A stretch of 64,000 bases of DNA, taken from NCBI RefSeq assembly GCF_035918235.1, contig NZ_CP109485.1, positions 9,269,001 to 9,333,000 of the forward strand, in the 5' to 3' direction. This DNA is from Streptomyces sp. NBC_01445. GTDB taxonomy: Bacteria; Actinomycetota; Actinomycetes; Streptomycetales; Streptomycetaceae. The notes beneath the pieces are model-generated. The model was not told the origin of the DNA, searched no databases, and worked only from the letters and a program-made list of their open reading frames with translations. The position numbers were made by a program, and so were the translations under genes. This document shows positions 26,771 through 35,599 of this stretch, piece after piece (the stretch's first letter is position 1; the number at the start of each line of letters is the position of its first letter).

Positions 26771-26841
26771 CACGGGGTTACTCCCTAGGGCTCTCTGGAG
26801 AAGAATCGGGCTGATTCTCCGCGAAGCGTCCGGCGGACACT

Positions 26842-27228
26842 TCAAGGACTTTCGACGACCACGTTGGTCGATTTGATCACGGCGACGGCAGGCACACCGG
26901 GTTCCAGCTCCATCTCCTCGGCCGACTCCCGGCTGACCATGGCCACGACCCGGAAGGGTCCGGCCTGGATCTCCACCTGCGCCGACACATCCCCGAGGAT
27001 CACCTCGGTGACGATGCCGGAAAGGCGGTTGCGCGCCGAGGATCCGTTGTTCGTCCGCTCGGTGCGGTGCAGTTCCCGGGCGAAGGACGCCAGGTCCGGC
27101 CCGGGGATGATCCGGCGGCCCAGCTCGTCACGCTCGGCATGCAGCTTCCCGCCGTCGACCCAGCGCCGAAGGGTGTCGGCGCTGACGCCCATCAAGGCGG
27201 CCGCCTCCCCGATCCGGTAGGTGCGCAT
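26842..27228 (-). CDS. HTH-Mop molybdate-responsive regulator, first gene of the mod operon
   Basis: A 128-residue protein: a MerR/BldC-type HTH at residues ~1-55 (RIGEAAALMGVSADTLRRWVDGG) joined to one Mop domain at ~62-128 (SARNRLSGIVTEVILGDVSAQVEI, in pieces, ending IKSTNVVVESP). This HTH plus oxyanion-binding layout differs from ModE, which has a winged helix and two Mop domains. It lies 71 bases ahead of modA on the same strand. The ATG is only six bases from a TATGAT -10 box, so the mRNA is probably leaderless. It probably represses or activates its own operon in response to molybdate (inference). Confidence 0.85.
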   Translation of the reverse strand: MRTYRIGEAAALMGVSADTLRRWVDGGKLHAERDELGRRIIPGPDLASFARELHRTERTNNGSSARNRLSGIVTEVILGDVSAQVEIQAGPFRVVAMVSRESAEEMELEPGVPAVAVIKSTNVVVESP

Positions 27229-27234
27229 GCACGG

Positions 27235-27255
27235 ATCATACTGCCGCAGATGCGA
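27235..27255 (-). promoter_or_regulatory. Promoter -10 box and operator for the HTH-Mop-modABC operon
   Basis: On the minus strand TATGAT (27240-27235) lies six bases before the ATG. Directly upstream, 27244-27255 reads CCGCAGATGCGA on the plus strand, the CGCA-N2-TGCG core shared with the site at 23820. A regulator bound there would block the -10/-35 region. TCGCATCGCA direct repeats lie a little further upstream (27271-27280). Confidence 0.55.
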
Positions 27256-27376
27256 GGCGTAAGTCTCTTGTCGCATCGCATGAGCTGGATGATGTGCGGA
27301 CGGGGGTAGGCATGTGCGTTTGTATGAGAGTGCTCCGGCCGCGGCCCGGGTACGGTCATTCGGGAGGTGGTAGTCC

Positions 27377-27847
27377 GTGCGTCAATCCCTTACGGCCGCC
27401 GGCCCGGTGGCAGAGCTCGCCCTGACCGGCGATGTCGCGCGCCCGGCCCGGCTGACGGTGCCCGATCTGCTCGACTGGCCGCAGCACGCGGCCCGGGTCA
27501 GCTTCGAGTGCGCCACCAGCGGCGTCCAGGAGCACAGCTTCGCGGGCCCGCTGCTGCACGACGTCCTGCACGACGCGGGACCCGGCTTCGATCCAGCCCG
27601 GCGCAAGGACCGCCTGCGGTTCCTGATCGCGGTGACCGGAGCCGACGGCCATCACGCCCTGCTGTCCTGGGCGGAGATCGACCCGGACTTCGGGCAGGCA
27701 CCCGTCCTGCTCGCCGTCACCATCGACGACACGCCCCTCGACCGGGCCGGCCCCCAGCTCGTCCTGCCCCAGGACCGCTGCGGGGCGCGGCACATCAGCG
27801 GCATCAACGCGATCCGCGTGGACGGCCGCTACACGTCGTGGGCGTGA
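27377..27847 (+). CDS. Small sulfite-oxidase-type molybdopterin-binding domain protein
   Basis: A 156-residue protein covering only the oxidoreductase molybdopterin-binding fold (RPARLTVPDLLDWPQ, FECATSGVQEHSFAGPLLHDVLHDAG, DRCGARHISGINAIRV, in pieces). C45 in FECATSG matches the Mo-coordinating Cys position of the family, although the usual Gly-Asn nearby is missing. GGAGG lies before the GTG start. It has no dimerisation domain or Tat signal, so it would be a cytoplasmic minimal domain. Placement between two HTH-Mop genes supports a molybdenum link; the reaction is unknown. Confidence 0.75.
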   Translation: MRQSLTAAGPVAELALTGDVARPARLTVPDLLDWPQHAARVSFECATSGVQEHSFAGPLLHDVLHDAGPGFDPARRKDRLRFLIAVTGADGHHALLSWAEIDPDFGQAPVLLAVTIDDTPLDRAGPQLVLPQDRCGARHISGINAIRVDGRYTSWA

Positions 27848-28032
27848 CAGGGGGAGAGCGCCACCGGCACACCGGACCCGGGCGCATACCGTCGGCCGGT
27901 ACGCGGTCGACCGGGCCCTGCGCGGCGGTCAGTTGGCGGGCGCGCACACCTACTCCCCTTCGACCGGCGACTCCTGAGGCTTGGTCGACCAGTGTCTCCC
28001 GAGGTCGATGAGACGGCCGTCGCCCGCAGACG

Positions 28033-28425
28033 TCAGGTGCGGTCGATGTGCACGTTCGTCGACTTCACGCGGGCGGTGGCCTCCGCGCCGACCTCAAGTC
28101 CCAGCTCCTCCACGGCCTCACGCGTGAGCAGCGACACCAGCCGGTGAGGACCCGCCTGGATTTCCACCTGGGCCGCCACATCGCCCAGCTTCACGGCAGT
28201 GACGATGCCGGGGAAGGCGTTGCGCGCGGAGGTGTACGAGATGTCGTCCTCGCCGCCGGTCCTGGCGACCTCGACCGAGAGGGCGGCCAGGTCCCTGCCG
28301 TCGATGAGCCGCCGCCCACCCGCGTCACGGTGGGTGGCCACTCTGCCCGCATCGGCCCATCGGCGCGCGGTGTCCGGGCTGACGCCGAGGAGCCGCGCGG
28401 CCTGGCCGATCGTGTAGGACTGCAT
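28033..28425 (-). CDS. Second HTH-Mop molybdate-responsive regulator
   Basis: A 130-residue paralogue of the protein encoded at 26842: HTH (TIGQAARLLGVSPDTARRWADAG) and one Mop domain ending VKSTNVHIDRT. A TATCTT box (28433-28438) lies seven bases before the ATG, so it too looks leaderless. The two regulators are alike in layout but differ through much of their length. It is convergent with the molybdopterin-domain gene and is not in the mod operon, so it may regulate that or distant molybdoenzymes. No TCGCA-N2-TGCGA copy is seen at its own promoter. Confidence 0.85.
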   Translation of the reverse strand: MQSYTIGQAARLLGVSPDTARRWADAGRVATHRDAGGRRLIDGRDLAALSVEVARTGGEDDISYTSARNAFPGIVTAVKLGDVAAQVEIQAGPHRLVSLLTREAVEELGLEVGAEATARVKSTNVHIDRT

Positions 28426-28447
28426 ACGCGTCAAGATAGACGAAGAC

Positions 28448-28903
28448 TCAGGTGAGCCCGTCCTCGGCGAGGCGCATCGTGAACCACAGCGCGGGGTCCT
28501 CCGGCAGCACGTAGCGCTCCACTTCCACGAACCCGTGCTTCTCCGCGAACCGCACCCCGGCCACGTTGGACGCCAGGATCACCGTCTCGATGATGGCGGC
28601 GTCCAGTGTCCGCGCGTGCTCCAGGCCGTGCCGGTAGAGCACTTCGCCGAAGCCCTGCCGCCGGTGGTCGGGGAGCACGCGGGCGATCACTGTGGCTGTG
28701 GCGGTGTCGTCCGTCGGCGGGCGCACCGTCGTGCAGCCCACGAGGGTGTCGCCGAGATAGGCGACTTCCAGATGGTTGCGCCCCACCCGCTCGCGCACGT
28801 CGTCGAGGGACAGCGGGTCGGCCGGGATGATCAGGTTGTGGACGTGACGCCAGTCCTCGATCAGGGCGTCGCCCTGCACCTTCTCGATGCGCAGATCAGT
28901 CAT
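28448..28903 (-). CDS. GNAT-family N-acetyltransferase
   Basis: A 151-residue GNAT. The acetyl-CoA loop is RVLPDHRRQGFGEVLYRHGL (the R/Q-x-x-G-x-G/A pattern), followed by VILASNVAGVRFAEKHGFVEVER, the typical N-x-x-x-x-x-F/Y-x-x-x-GF ending. The start is the ATG at 28903. The substrate is unknown. It follows the phosphatase gene on the same strand, 113 bases downstream. Confidence 0.85.
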   Translation of the reverse strand: MTDLRIEKVQGDALIEDWRHVHNLIIPADPLSLDDVRERVGRNHLEVAYLGDTLVGCTTVRPPTDDTATATVIARVLPDHRRQGFGEVLYRHGLEHARTLDAAIIETVILASNVAGVRFAEKHGFVEVERYVLPEDPALWFTMRLAEDGLT

Positions 28904-29016
28904 CGCAGCAGGAAATCGTGCGCATCGCCGAACGTCAACTGCATATCGGCGTCCGGCAGTCGGTGATCGGGCGACTTCTTTCCGGCCTGGAGGGGATGCG
29001 GTGGCGCGGCGCTGCT

Positions 29017-31566
29017 TCAGCGTGTCGTTTCCGGGGGCGGGGCGTCGGTCGCGGTCCCGGTGTCCGGTTCGTCGGTGAGGGACTGTTCGGCCCAGATGAT
29101 CTTCCCGTCGAGGGTGTAGCGCGCTCCCCAGCGCTGGGAGAACTGGGAGACGAGAAACAGCCCGCGCCCGCCCTCGTCGGTGGTGCGGGGGTGGCGCAGA
29201 TGCGGAGCGCTGGCGCCCGCGTCGGACACCTCGCAGATCAGCGCCCGTTCGACGATCAGACGCAGCCGGATCGGCCCGGAGGCGTACCGGATCGCGTTGG
29301 TGACGAGTTCGCTGACGACGAGTTCCGTGGTGTAGGCGAGTTCGTCGAGCCCCCATTCGGACAGCTGCCGGGTGACCTTCTTGCGTGCCTCGGCGACGAC
29401 CGCCGGGTCGCTCTCCAGATCCCACGACGCGACCTGCCCGGCGCCGAGACGGTGGGTGCGGGCCATCAGCAGGGCCACATCGTCGATCTGGCGCGCGGGC
29501 ACCAGCGCGTCGACGACGGCCACGCAGCGGCCCTCCAGGGACGGGCCGCGCAGCTCCAGGGCATTGCGCAGGCGCTCCCTGCCCGCGTCGAGGCCGGGCT
29601 CGCGGCCGGGTTCCCGTGGGTCGACGGCGAGCAGTCCGTCGGTGTGCAGCGCGAGCACAGTGCCTTCCGCGAGGGAGAACTCGGCCGCCTCGAAGGGCAG
29701 ACCGCCCGTGCCGAGCGCAGGCCCCACCGGGAGGTCGGGGAAGGAGACCGCGCCGTCCGGGGTCACGAGCGCGGGCGGGGGATGCGCGGAGCTGGCCATG
29801 GCGCACTGGCCGCTGACCGGGTCGTACACCACGTACAGACAGCTGGAGCCCACGGCCTGGACCGCGCTGAGGGCGTCCTCTTCGCGTCCGCCCCTGCTGA
29901 CCAGGTCGTCAAGGTGGGCCAGCACCTCCTCCGGCGGGAGGTCCAGATCCGCGAGCGTCTGGACCGCGGTGCGCAGCCGTCCCATGGCGGCGGCGCCGTC
30001 GATGCCGTGGCCGGGGACGTCGCCCACGACGAGGGCGACCCGGGCGCCGGACAGCGGGATCACGTCGAACCAGTCGCCGCCGAGGCCCGTCAGCTCGTCC
30101 GCGGGCCGGTAGCAGGCGGTGACGTCCACCGCGTTCTGCTCGGGCAGATGGCTCGGCAGCAGACTCCGCTGAAGCACCAGCGCGGCGTCGCGTTCGCGTG
30201 TGTAGCGGCGGGCGTTGTCCACGCAGATCGCGGCCCGGGCGACGAACTCCTCCGCGAGCGCCAGGTCGTCCGCGTCGAACGGGTCGGGGCGGTCCCGCCG
30301 GAAGAAGCTGGTGACGCCCATCGTGATGCCGCGCGAGCGGATCGGCACGATCATCATCGAGTGCAGCCCGAGCTCCATGAGGGAGGTCGCCGGGCGGCCC
30401 GTGTGGGCCGCCGCCCAGTCCTCGGCCCGGGGGCCGACCCGCTCCTCGTGCCAGGACTCGCCGCTGGTCAGGACGCGGACGGGGGGTGAATCCGCGTGAT
30501 AGCGGACCGTCTCCCCGATGCGGACGACGGTCTCGGGGACGCCGTCCCGCACTGACCGGTGGCCCGCCCGCCGCAGCATCACCATCTCGGATTCGCTCGG
30601 CGGCCCCGGTGTCGGCTCGGCCCCTTCGAGCACCGACTCCAGCAGATCCACGGCGACGAAGTCCGCGATGCCGGGCACCGCCACATCGGCCAGTTCCTGC
30701 CCGGTCTGCAGGACGTTCAGACTCCGGCCGATGTGCTCACCGGCCCGGTCCAGGAGGGCGAGCCGCTGCCGGGCCAGATAGCGGTCGGTGATGTCCATCG
30801 CCGTGTAGTACACGCCCAGTGGGTGCCCGTCGTCGTCGTTGAGCCGCGAGAACGACATGGCGTGGGCGACCTGGCGGTGCGGCTCGGACTGTACGCGGCC
30901 CACCTGCTCGTAGCTCACGATCGCTTCGCCCGTCTCCAGGACCTCGCGCATCTTCTCTTCGAGCCGCTCGGAGTCGAGCCCGGGCTGGATGTCCGCCAGC
31001 CTGCGACCGATACGGTCCTGCGCCGGACCGCCGCCGAACTGTTCCAGCGCCTCGTTCGACCACACGTACCGCAGATCCGTGTCCACGATGGCGATCCCCA
31101 AGGGGGAGCGCGTGGCCATCTGCTCAAGGACGGAGCGGCTCATGTTCCATCCCGGCGCCCCCGTCAGGTCCGTCACGAGCGCGATCCAGCGCTCGGACCC
31201 CGGGCTGAGCTGCGCCTCGACGACGCGCACCATCAGGGTGACCGAGTGGCCGTCGCGATGCCTCGCCGTCAGGATCCCGGACCAGCCGCCGCCCCTCCTG
31301 CATCGCTCGCTGAGCGCGGGAACCCGGGCCGCGTCCGCGGGCAGCAGCAGCTCGGCCACCTTCCGGCCCACGACCTCGGCGGCCGCGTACCCCAGCAGCC
31401 GCCCGGCTCCGCCCGACCAGCCGGACACCACCCCGTGCGTGTCGAGCAGCACCGGCGCGGCGTCCGCCACGTCGGAACGCTGCTCGGTGGCATCGCTGTG
31501 CTCGCTCGTCCCCACGGCGCCCCGCTCCGTCCTGAAGGTGGCCTCCCCCTCTCGTCCATTCTTCAC
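29017..31566 (-). CDS. PAS-PAS-GAF-SpoIIE phosphatase with C-terminal anti-sigma-type ATPase domain
   Basis: An 849-residue signalling protein. PAS 1 at ~35-135 (PVLLDTHGVVSGWSGGAGRLLGY), PAS 2 at ~150-265 (GIAIVDTDLRYVWSNEALEQFGG), GAF at ~275-475 (containing MIVPIRSRG), PP2C/SpoIIE at ~490-710 (DVTACYRPADELTGLGGDWFD, VVGDVPGHGIDGAAAMGRLR), HATPase at ~730-840 (ELVVSELVTNAIRYA, DEGGRGLFLVSQF), quoted in parts. These proteins control anti-sigma/anti-anti-sigma switches in Streptomyces by dephosphorylation and kinase activity. The start is GTG. The sensory ligand is unknown; no membrane segment is visible. Confidence 0.92.
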   Translation of the reverse strand: MKNGREGEATFRTERGAVGTSEHSDATEQRSDVADAAPVLLDTHGVVSGWSGGAGRLLGYAAAEVVGRKVAELLLPADAARVPALSERCRRGGGWSGILTARHRDGHSVTLMVRVVEAQLSPGSERWIALVTDLTGAPGWNMSRSVLEQMATRSPLGIAIVDTDLRYVWSNEALEQFGGGPAQDRIGRRLADIQPGLDSERLEEKMREVLETGEAIVSYEQVGRVQSEPHRQVAHAMSFSRLNDDDGHPLGVYYTAMDITDRYLARQRLALLDRAGEHIGRSLNVLQTGQELADVAVPGIADFVAVDLLESVLEGAEPTPGPPSESEMVMLRRAGHRSVRDGVPETVVRIGETVRYHADSPPVRVLTSGESWHEERVGPRAEDWAAAHTGRPATSLMELGLHSMMIVPIRSRGITMGVTSFFRRDRPDPFDADDLALAEEFVARAAICVDNARRYTRERDAALVLQRSLLPSHLPEQNAVDVTACYRPADELTGLGGDWFDVIPLSGARVALVVGDVPGHGIDGAAAMGRLRTAVQTLADLDLPPEEVLAHLDDLVSRGGREEDALSAVQAVGSSCLYVVYDPVSGQCAMASSAHPPPALVTPDGAVSFPDLPVGPALGTGGLPFEAAEFSLAEGTVLALHTDGLLAVDPREPGREPGLDAGRERLRNALELRGPSLEGRCVAVVDALVPARQIDDVALLMARTHRLGAGQVASWDLESDPAVVAEARKKVTRQLSEWGLDELAYTTELVVSELVTNAIRYASGPIRLRLIVERALICEVSDAGASAPHLRHPRTTDEGGRGLFLVSQFSQRWGARYTLDGKIIWAEQSLTDEPDTGTATDAPPPETTR

Positions 31567-31691
31567 CTCGTGTGACGATGGCGGCAGCTGTTCGACACCC
31601 GCACGCCTCCGCCGCCGGGAAAATCCGGGGCGCCCGACGGGGTTCCTTGCGAGGATGACCGCCCGTCGTACCCGCTTCGAAGGGAACTCAC

Positions 31692-32102
31692 GTGCCCAGC
31701 GCCGTCTCGCTGATCCGCTCGTCCTCGCTGTCCGATGTCGCCGAGTACGCCTACGCGGCCACCGCGCCCGCCGAAGCGCGGCTGATCTTCCTCGCGGGGG
31801 CCTGTCCGCTGAACGAGGACGGCTCGACGGCGGCCGTCGGCGACTACGCCGGACAGGCGGCCAAGGCCCTGGAGAACATGCGGACGGCGCTCACCGAGTC
31901 CGGCGCCACGCTCGGCGACGTCATCAGCACCCGCGTCCTCGTCGCGTCCACACGCCAGGAGGACCTGGTGACTGCGTGGGAGGTGGTGCGCGACGCGTTC
32001 GGCGACCATGACGTCCCCAGTACGTTGATGGGGGTCACGGTGCTCGGGTACGAAGACCAGCTCGTGGAGATCGAGGGCGTCGCGGCGGTACTGGACTCCT
32101 GA
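31692..32102 (+). CDS. RidA/YjgF-family protein
   Basis: A 136-residue RidA-fold protein. RidA enzymes hydrolyse reactive enamine/imine intermediates, but this branch lacks a clear catalytic Arg in the usual C-terminal VEI-x-x-x-A context (LVEIEGVAAVLDS), so it may act differently. Visible family motifs: LIFLAGACPLNEDG and QAAKALENMRTALTESGATLGDVISTRV (in parts). GTG start at 31692 with AAGGGA upstream. Confidence 0.85.
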   Translation: MPSAVSLIRSSSLSDVAEYAYAATAPAEARLIFLAGACPLNEDGSTAAVGDYAGQAAKALENMRTALTESGATLGDVISTRVLVASTRQEDLVTAWEVVRDAFGDHDVPSTLMGVTVLGYEDQLVEIEGVAAVLDS

Positions 32103-32174
32103 CGGGGCGGGCCGGTCGCGGGTGGCCGCACGGGCCGGTTCCATGGGTGGCGGCCACGCCACTAGAGTGCGTCC

Positions 32175-32822
32175 ATGCCCGGTGAAATGCTGCCAGACCG
32201 CCGCGAACTGCGTGCGTCGCACGAGGAGCGCGACCAGGTCGTGGAGCGGCTGACCGTCGCCGCCGGTGACGGCCGGCTGACCGCGGACGAGCTGGACGAA
32301 CGGCTCGAGGCCGCGCTGACGGCCCGTACCCACGGTGAGCTGGCGGCCCTGCTCGCCGACCTGCCGGACGCCGGTCCCGCGTGGGCCGCCGGCGTCGCGG
32401 CCGCGACCCCGAAGGACGTGTCGCGGATCGTCGTCGACAGCGCGAGCGCGAAGCGGGACGGCGGCTGGGTGGTCCCGAGGCGTCTGGAGATCGAGTCGAG
32501 GAGCGGTTCCGTCGTTCTCGACTTCACCCAGGCCGTCATAGCGGTGCCCACCCTGGAGATCGAGGTCGCGGTGCGCAGCGGGTCGGTGACGCTGCTGGTG
32601 CCACCCGACGTCGTCGCCGACGTCGACGATGTGACCGTTCGCAGCGGCAGCGTGCGCCAGCAGGCGCGGCCCGAGCCCGCGACGCCGGTCCGCCTGCGCA
32701 TCCGGATGACGGGTGAAGTCGACAGCGGCAGCGTCACCATACGGCCGCCCAGGCCGCCCCGCCGCGGCTTCTGGCAGTGGCTGCTGCGGCGCCCGCGACC
32801 GGTGGCGGCGCTCCCTCGCTGA
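32175..32822 (+). CDS. DUF1707-domain protein
   Basis: A 215-residue protein. The N-terminal ~55 residues are a DUF1707 (SHOCT-like) module: RASHEERDQVVERLTVAAG...LTADELDERLEAALTART. The middle is a repetitive beta-rich domain (residues ~95-185) with three SGSV repeats (SRSGSVVLDF, VRSGSVTLLV, VRSGSVRQQ), like the DUF2154/adhesin-like beta-helix of LiaF-type proteins. It ends in an Arg/Pro-rich tail. No membrane span is obvious, unlike many DUF1707 proteins. Function unknown. Confidence 0.75.
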   Translation: MPGEMLPDRRELRASHEERDQVVERLTVAAGDGRLTADELDERLEAALTARTHGELAALLADLPDAGPAWAAGVAAATPKDVSRIVVDSASAKRDGGWVVPRRLEIESRSGSVVLDFTQAVIAVPTLEIEVAVRSGSVTLLVPPDVVADVDDVTVRSGSVRQQARPEPATPVRLRIRMTGEVDSGSVTIRPPRPPRRGFWQWLLRRPRPVAALPR

Positions 32823-32909
32823 CCGGGACCCCGGTGGGACGTACGGATCATGGTCCGCCCCCGGAGGCTAGGGTCGGCCCGAGCGTTCGCTGCGCGAGGA
32901 GGACCGGTC

Positions 32910-33554
32910 ATGGAAGCCGCCGATGTGAACACCCCTGCCGACGACGGCCCACCGGGACGGGCGGGCTACCGGCGGTCGGCCGGGTCGCCGCGCGGCGAAG
33001 CCCGGCGGCGGGAACTCCTCGCCCTTGTCACCGAAGACCTCGCGGTGAACGGACTCGTGGACTTCTCGCTCCGGCGCGCGGCGCGAGCGGCCGGCACCAC
33101 GCACAAGGTGCTGCTGTACCACTTCGACGGGGCCGACGACCTGCTCACGCAGGCGATCGTCCAGCTGCGCGAGCGGCGCATCGCGAAGGCGCTGGCCGCC
33201 GCCACCGAGGGCCACGACCGCAGGACGCTGGCGGACTGGGTGCGCGCGGTCTGGCCGATCCTCGTGGGGGAGGAGGCGCGCGTGCTCGACCAGGCCATCG
33301 GGCTGGCGATGTACGACCCGGACCGCCATGCGGCGCTGGGCCGCGAGGCGTCGCAGCAGTATCTGCCCACGCTGCTGTCCGTCTGTCCCCGGCACTGGTC
33401 CGACCGTCGCAAGCTCGAGGTCGCCGAGATGGTCCTCGCCACGCTCCGGGGCTTCCTGGTGGACGCGCGGACCAGCGGTGACGCCGAGGGAGTCGCCGCC
33501 GGGTTCGAGGCACTGGCCCGCGCGCTGGAGCGGGAGGAGGCGGCGGAGGCGTAA
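32910..33554 (+). CDS. TetR-family regulator
   Basis: A 214-residue regulator. The N-terminal HTH (~30-80) includes FSLRRAARAAGTTHKVLLYHF, the TetR signature. GAGGAGG precedes the ATG at 32910. A perfect 18-bp palindrome lies 62 bases after its stop, in front of the hydrolase genes, and is the likely operator. The ligand is unknown. Confidence 0.88.
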   Translation: MEAADVNTPADDGPPGRAGYRRSAGSPRGEARRRELLALVTEDLAVNGLVDFSLRRAARAAGTTHKVLLYHFDGADDLLTQAIVQLRERRIAKALAAATEGHDRRTLADWVRAVWPILVGEEARVLDQAIGLAMYDPDRHAALGREASQQYLPTLLSVCPRHWSDRRKLEVAEMVLATLRGFLVDARTSGDAEGVAAGFEALARALEREEAAEA

Positions 33555-33616
33555 CCGCGGCGCCCGGGCGGCCCCCAATCCTGCCGGACCCCGTGGGCGG
33601 AGACCGTGGACAGGTT

Positions 33617-33634
33617 GTGAACCACGTGGTTCAC
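33617..33634. promoter_or_regulatory. Perfect 18-bp palindromic operator
   Basis: GTGAACCACGTGGTTCAC is fully self-complementary and lies 60 bases before the first hydrolase ATG, just after the TetR gene. TetR dimers bind such sites; assignment to this TetR is from position. Confidence 0.7.
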
Positions 33635-33693
33635 TTTTGCTGAGGGTGCTTCTCATCCACTCGGATCCACGCGGGTCCACTCGGAGGCCGGTC

Positions 33694-34656
33694 ATGCGGA
33701 TGTCCATGGAGCGGGAGAAAGTCCGTTTCCCCAGCGGCGGCACCGAATGTGCCGCGTGGCACTACCCGGGGACCAACGGCGCGTGTGTGGTCATGGCGGC
33801 CGGCGGCGGGGTGACCAAGGAGCCGGGCACCGACCCGTTCGCGGCGCGCTTCCACGCCGCCGGGTTCAGCGTCCTGGCCTTCGACTACCGGCGCCTCGGC
33901 GAAAGCGGGGGAGCGCCGCGCCAGATCCTGAACATCAGGGAGCAGCTCGCCGACTGGCGGGCCGCGATCGCGTGCGCAGCCGCTCTGCCGGAGGTCGACC
34001 CCGCTCGGGTCGCGGCCTGGGGTTTCTCGGCTTCGGGCGGCCACATCTTCGAAGTCGCGGCGAGCGCACCGCAGTTGGCGGCGGCGATCGCGCAGACGCC
34101 GCTGGCCGACGGACCCGAGGCGTCGCGCAGGGCGATGACGTATCAGACGCCGTGGGGGATGCTCCGGCTCACCGTGAGGGGCCTGCTCGATGCCGCCGGT
34201 GGTCTCGTCGGACGCAGTCCCTTGCTGATGCCGCTCGCTGGTCCGCCCGGGACCGTGGCGGTGCTCACCACGCCGGACGGCAACGACGGGGACCGGGCGC
34301 TCAACCCCGGCAACCGCTACCCGCAGTGGCAGCAGGAGGTCGCCGCCCGCACGGCGCTGAGCCTCAGCTTCTACCGGCCTGGCCGCCAGGCTGCCAAGGC
34401 GCGGTGTCCCCTGCTGGTCGTCGTGTGCGACCAGGACCGGTCAGCCCTGCCGGGGCCGGCCGTCGCCGCGGCACGGCGAGCACCGCAGGCCGAGGTGGTT
34501 CACTTGCCGGGAGGGCACTACGCACCCTTCATGGACGCGCACGAGTCGGCGGTTGAGGCCGAACTCGCCTTTCTGCAGCGCCACTTGGTCGATGAGGCAC
34601 CCGTCGGCGATGGTGTCGCGGCGGCCGCTGACCCTTCAGTCCGGAGCCGGTCATGA
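33694..34656 (+). CDS. Alpha/beta-hydrolase
   Basis: A 320-residue hydrolase. VMAAGGGVTKEPG holds the oxyanion region, FDYRRLGESGG follows, the nucleophile elbow is GFSASGG, the acid Asp lies in VVVCDQDRS, and the His in PGGHYAPF. The style (LNIREQLADWRAAI) matches the acetyl-xylan-esterase/YcjY-like group acting on small esters or amides. GGAGG lies before the ATG at 33694. It overlaps the next hydrolase by four bases (ATGA), so the two form an operon controlled from the 18-bp palindrome. Confidence 0.85.
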   Translation: MRMSMEREKVRFPSGGTECAAWHYPGTNGACVVMAAGGGVTKEPGTDPFAARFHAAGFSVLAFDYRRLGESGGAPRQILNIREQLADWRAAIACAAALPEVDPARVAAWGFSASGGHIFEVAASAPQLAAAIAQTPLADGPEASRRAMTYQTPWGMLRLTVRGLLDAAGGLVGRSPLLMPLAGPPGTVAVLTTPDGNDGDRALNPGNRYPQWQQEVAARTALSLSFYRPGRQAAKARCPLLVVVCDQDRSALPGPAVAAARRAPQAEVVHLPGGHYAPFMDAHESAVEAELAFLQRHLVDEAPVGDGVAAAADPSVRSRS

Positions 34657-35528
34657 GGGAGCTCGAACTGTCCGCAGGGACCATCGAGTACGAGGACACG
34701 GGCGGGCAGGCGGACGCGGACGCCAGTGGCCCCACCGTCGTCTTCCTGCACGGCCTGATGATGGACGCCTCGCTCTGGGACGGGCCGATCGCGGAACTGT
34801 CCGGCGAGCACCGGTGCGTGGCGCCGACGCTGCCCCTCGGCGCACACCGCCGTGCGATGCGCGACGACGCCGATCTGTCGCTGCCCGGCGTCGCCCGTCT
34901 CGTGGTCGAGTTCCTCGACCGGCTCGACCTGCGCGACGTCACCCTGGTCGGCAACGACACCGGCGGGGCGCTCGTTCAGCTGGTCATCTCCGAGGGCGCA
35001 GCCGAGCGTGTGGGGCGCGTGGTGCTCGTCTCGTGCGAGGCGTTCGACAACCTTCCGCCGGGGCTGACCGGCAGGACACTCGCTCTCGCGGGGAAGCTGT
35101 CGCCACGGATGTTCGGGCTGTTCATGCAGCAGATGCGGCTCGGCGCGGTACGGCGGCTGCCGGTCGCGTTCGGGTGGCTGACGAAGCGGGGCGGCGCTGC
35201 GACCGGTCGGTGGATGACGCCGGTCATCACACAGCCGGACATCCGCCGAGATGCTGTACGGATGCTGCGCGCGGTGTTCGCCGACACGCGCGTCCTGCTC
35301 AGGGCGGCGGAGCGCCTGCCGGCATTCGACCGGCCCGCGCTCGTCGTCTGGGCGCGCGACGACCGCGTGATGCCGGTCGACCACGGCCGGCGCCTCGCCG
35401 AACTCCTCCCGCACGGGCGGCTGGTCGAGATCGGGGACAGCTACACCCTCATCCCGCTGGACCAACCGACCGAACTGGCCTCGGCTGTACGGGAGTTCAT
35501 GCGCGTACCCGACCCGGATCCGCGCTAG
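34653..35528 (+). CDS. Alpha/beta-hydrolase with Asp nucleophile elbow (haloalkane-dehalogenase/epoxide-hydrolase-like)
   Basis: A 291-residue protein. The nucleophile elbow reads LVGNDTGGAL, so Asp replaces Ser, as in dehalogenases and epoxide hydrolases. The oxyanion motif is FLHGLMMDASLWD, and the acid region is VVWARDDRVMP. Where the catalytic His is expected the sequence is GDSYTLIPLDQP, with no His. Either the protein is not a hydrolase or the base lies elsewhere. It is translationally coupled to the preceding hydrolase. Confidence 0.8.
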   Translation: MRELELSAGTIEYEDTGGQADADASGPTVVFLHGLMMDASLWDGPIAELSGEHRCVAPTLPLGAHRRAMRDDADLSLPGVARLVVEFLDRLDLRDVTLVGNDTGGALVQLVISEGAAERVGRVVLVSCEAFDNLPPGLTGRTLALAGKLSPRMFGLFMQQMRLGAVRRLPVAFGWLTKRGGAATGRWMTPVITQPDIRRDAVRMLRAVFADTRVLLRAAERLPAFDRPALVVWARDDRVMPVDHGRRLAELLPHGRLVEIGDSYTLIPLDQPTELASAVREFMRVPDPDPR

Positions 35529-35599
35529 CGGCTCCCGACCCCACCCACCGGGGGCCAATCCGCTTGCCATGATCGGCGCGCGGACCCGAGGATGACGCC

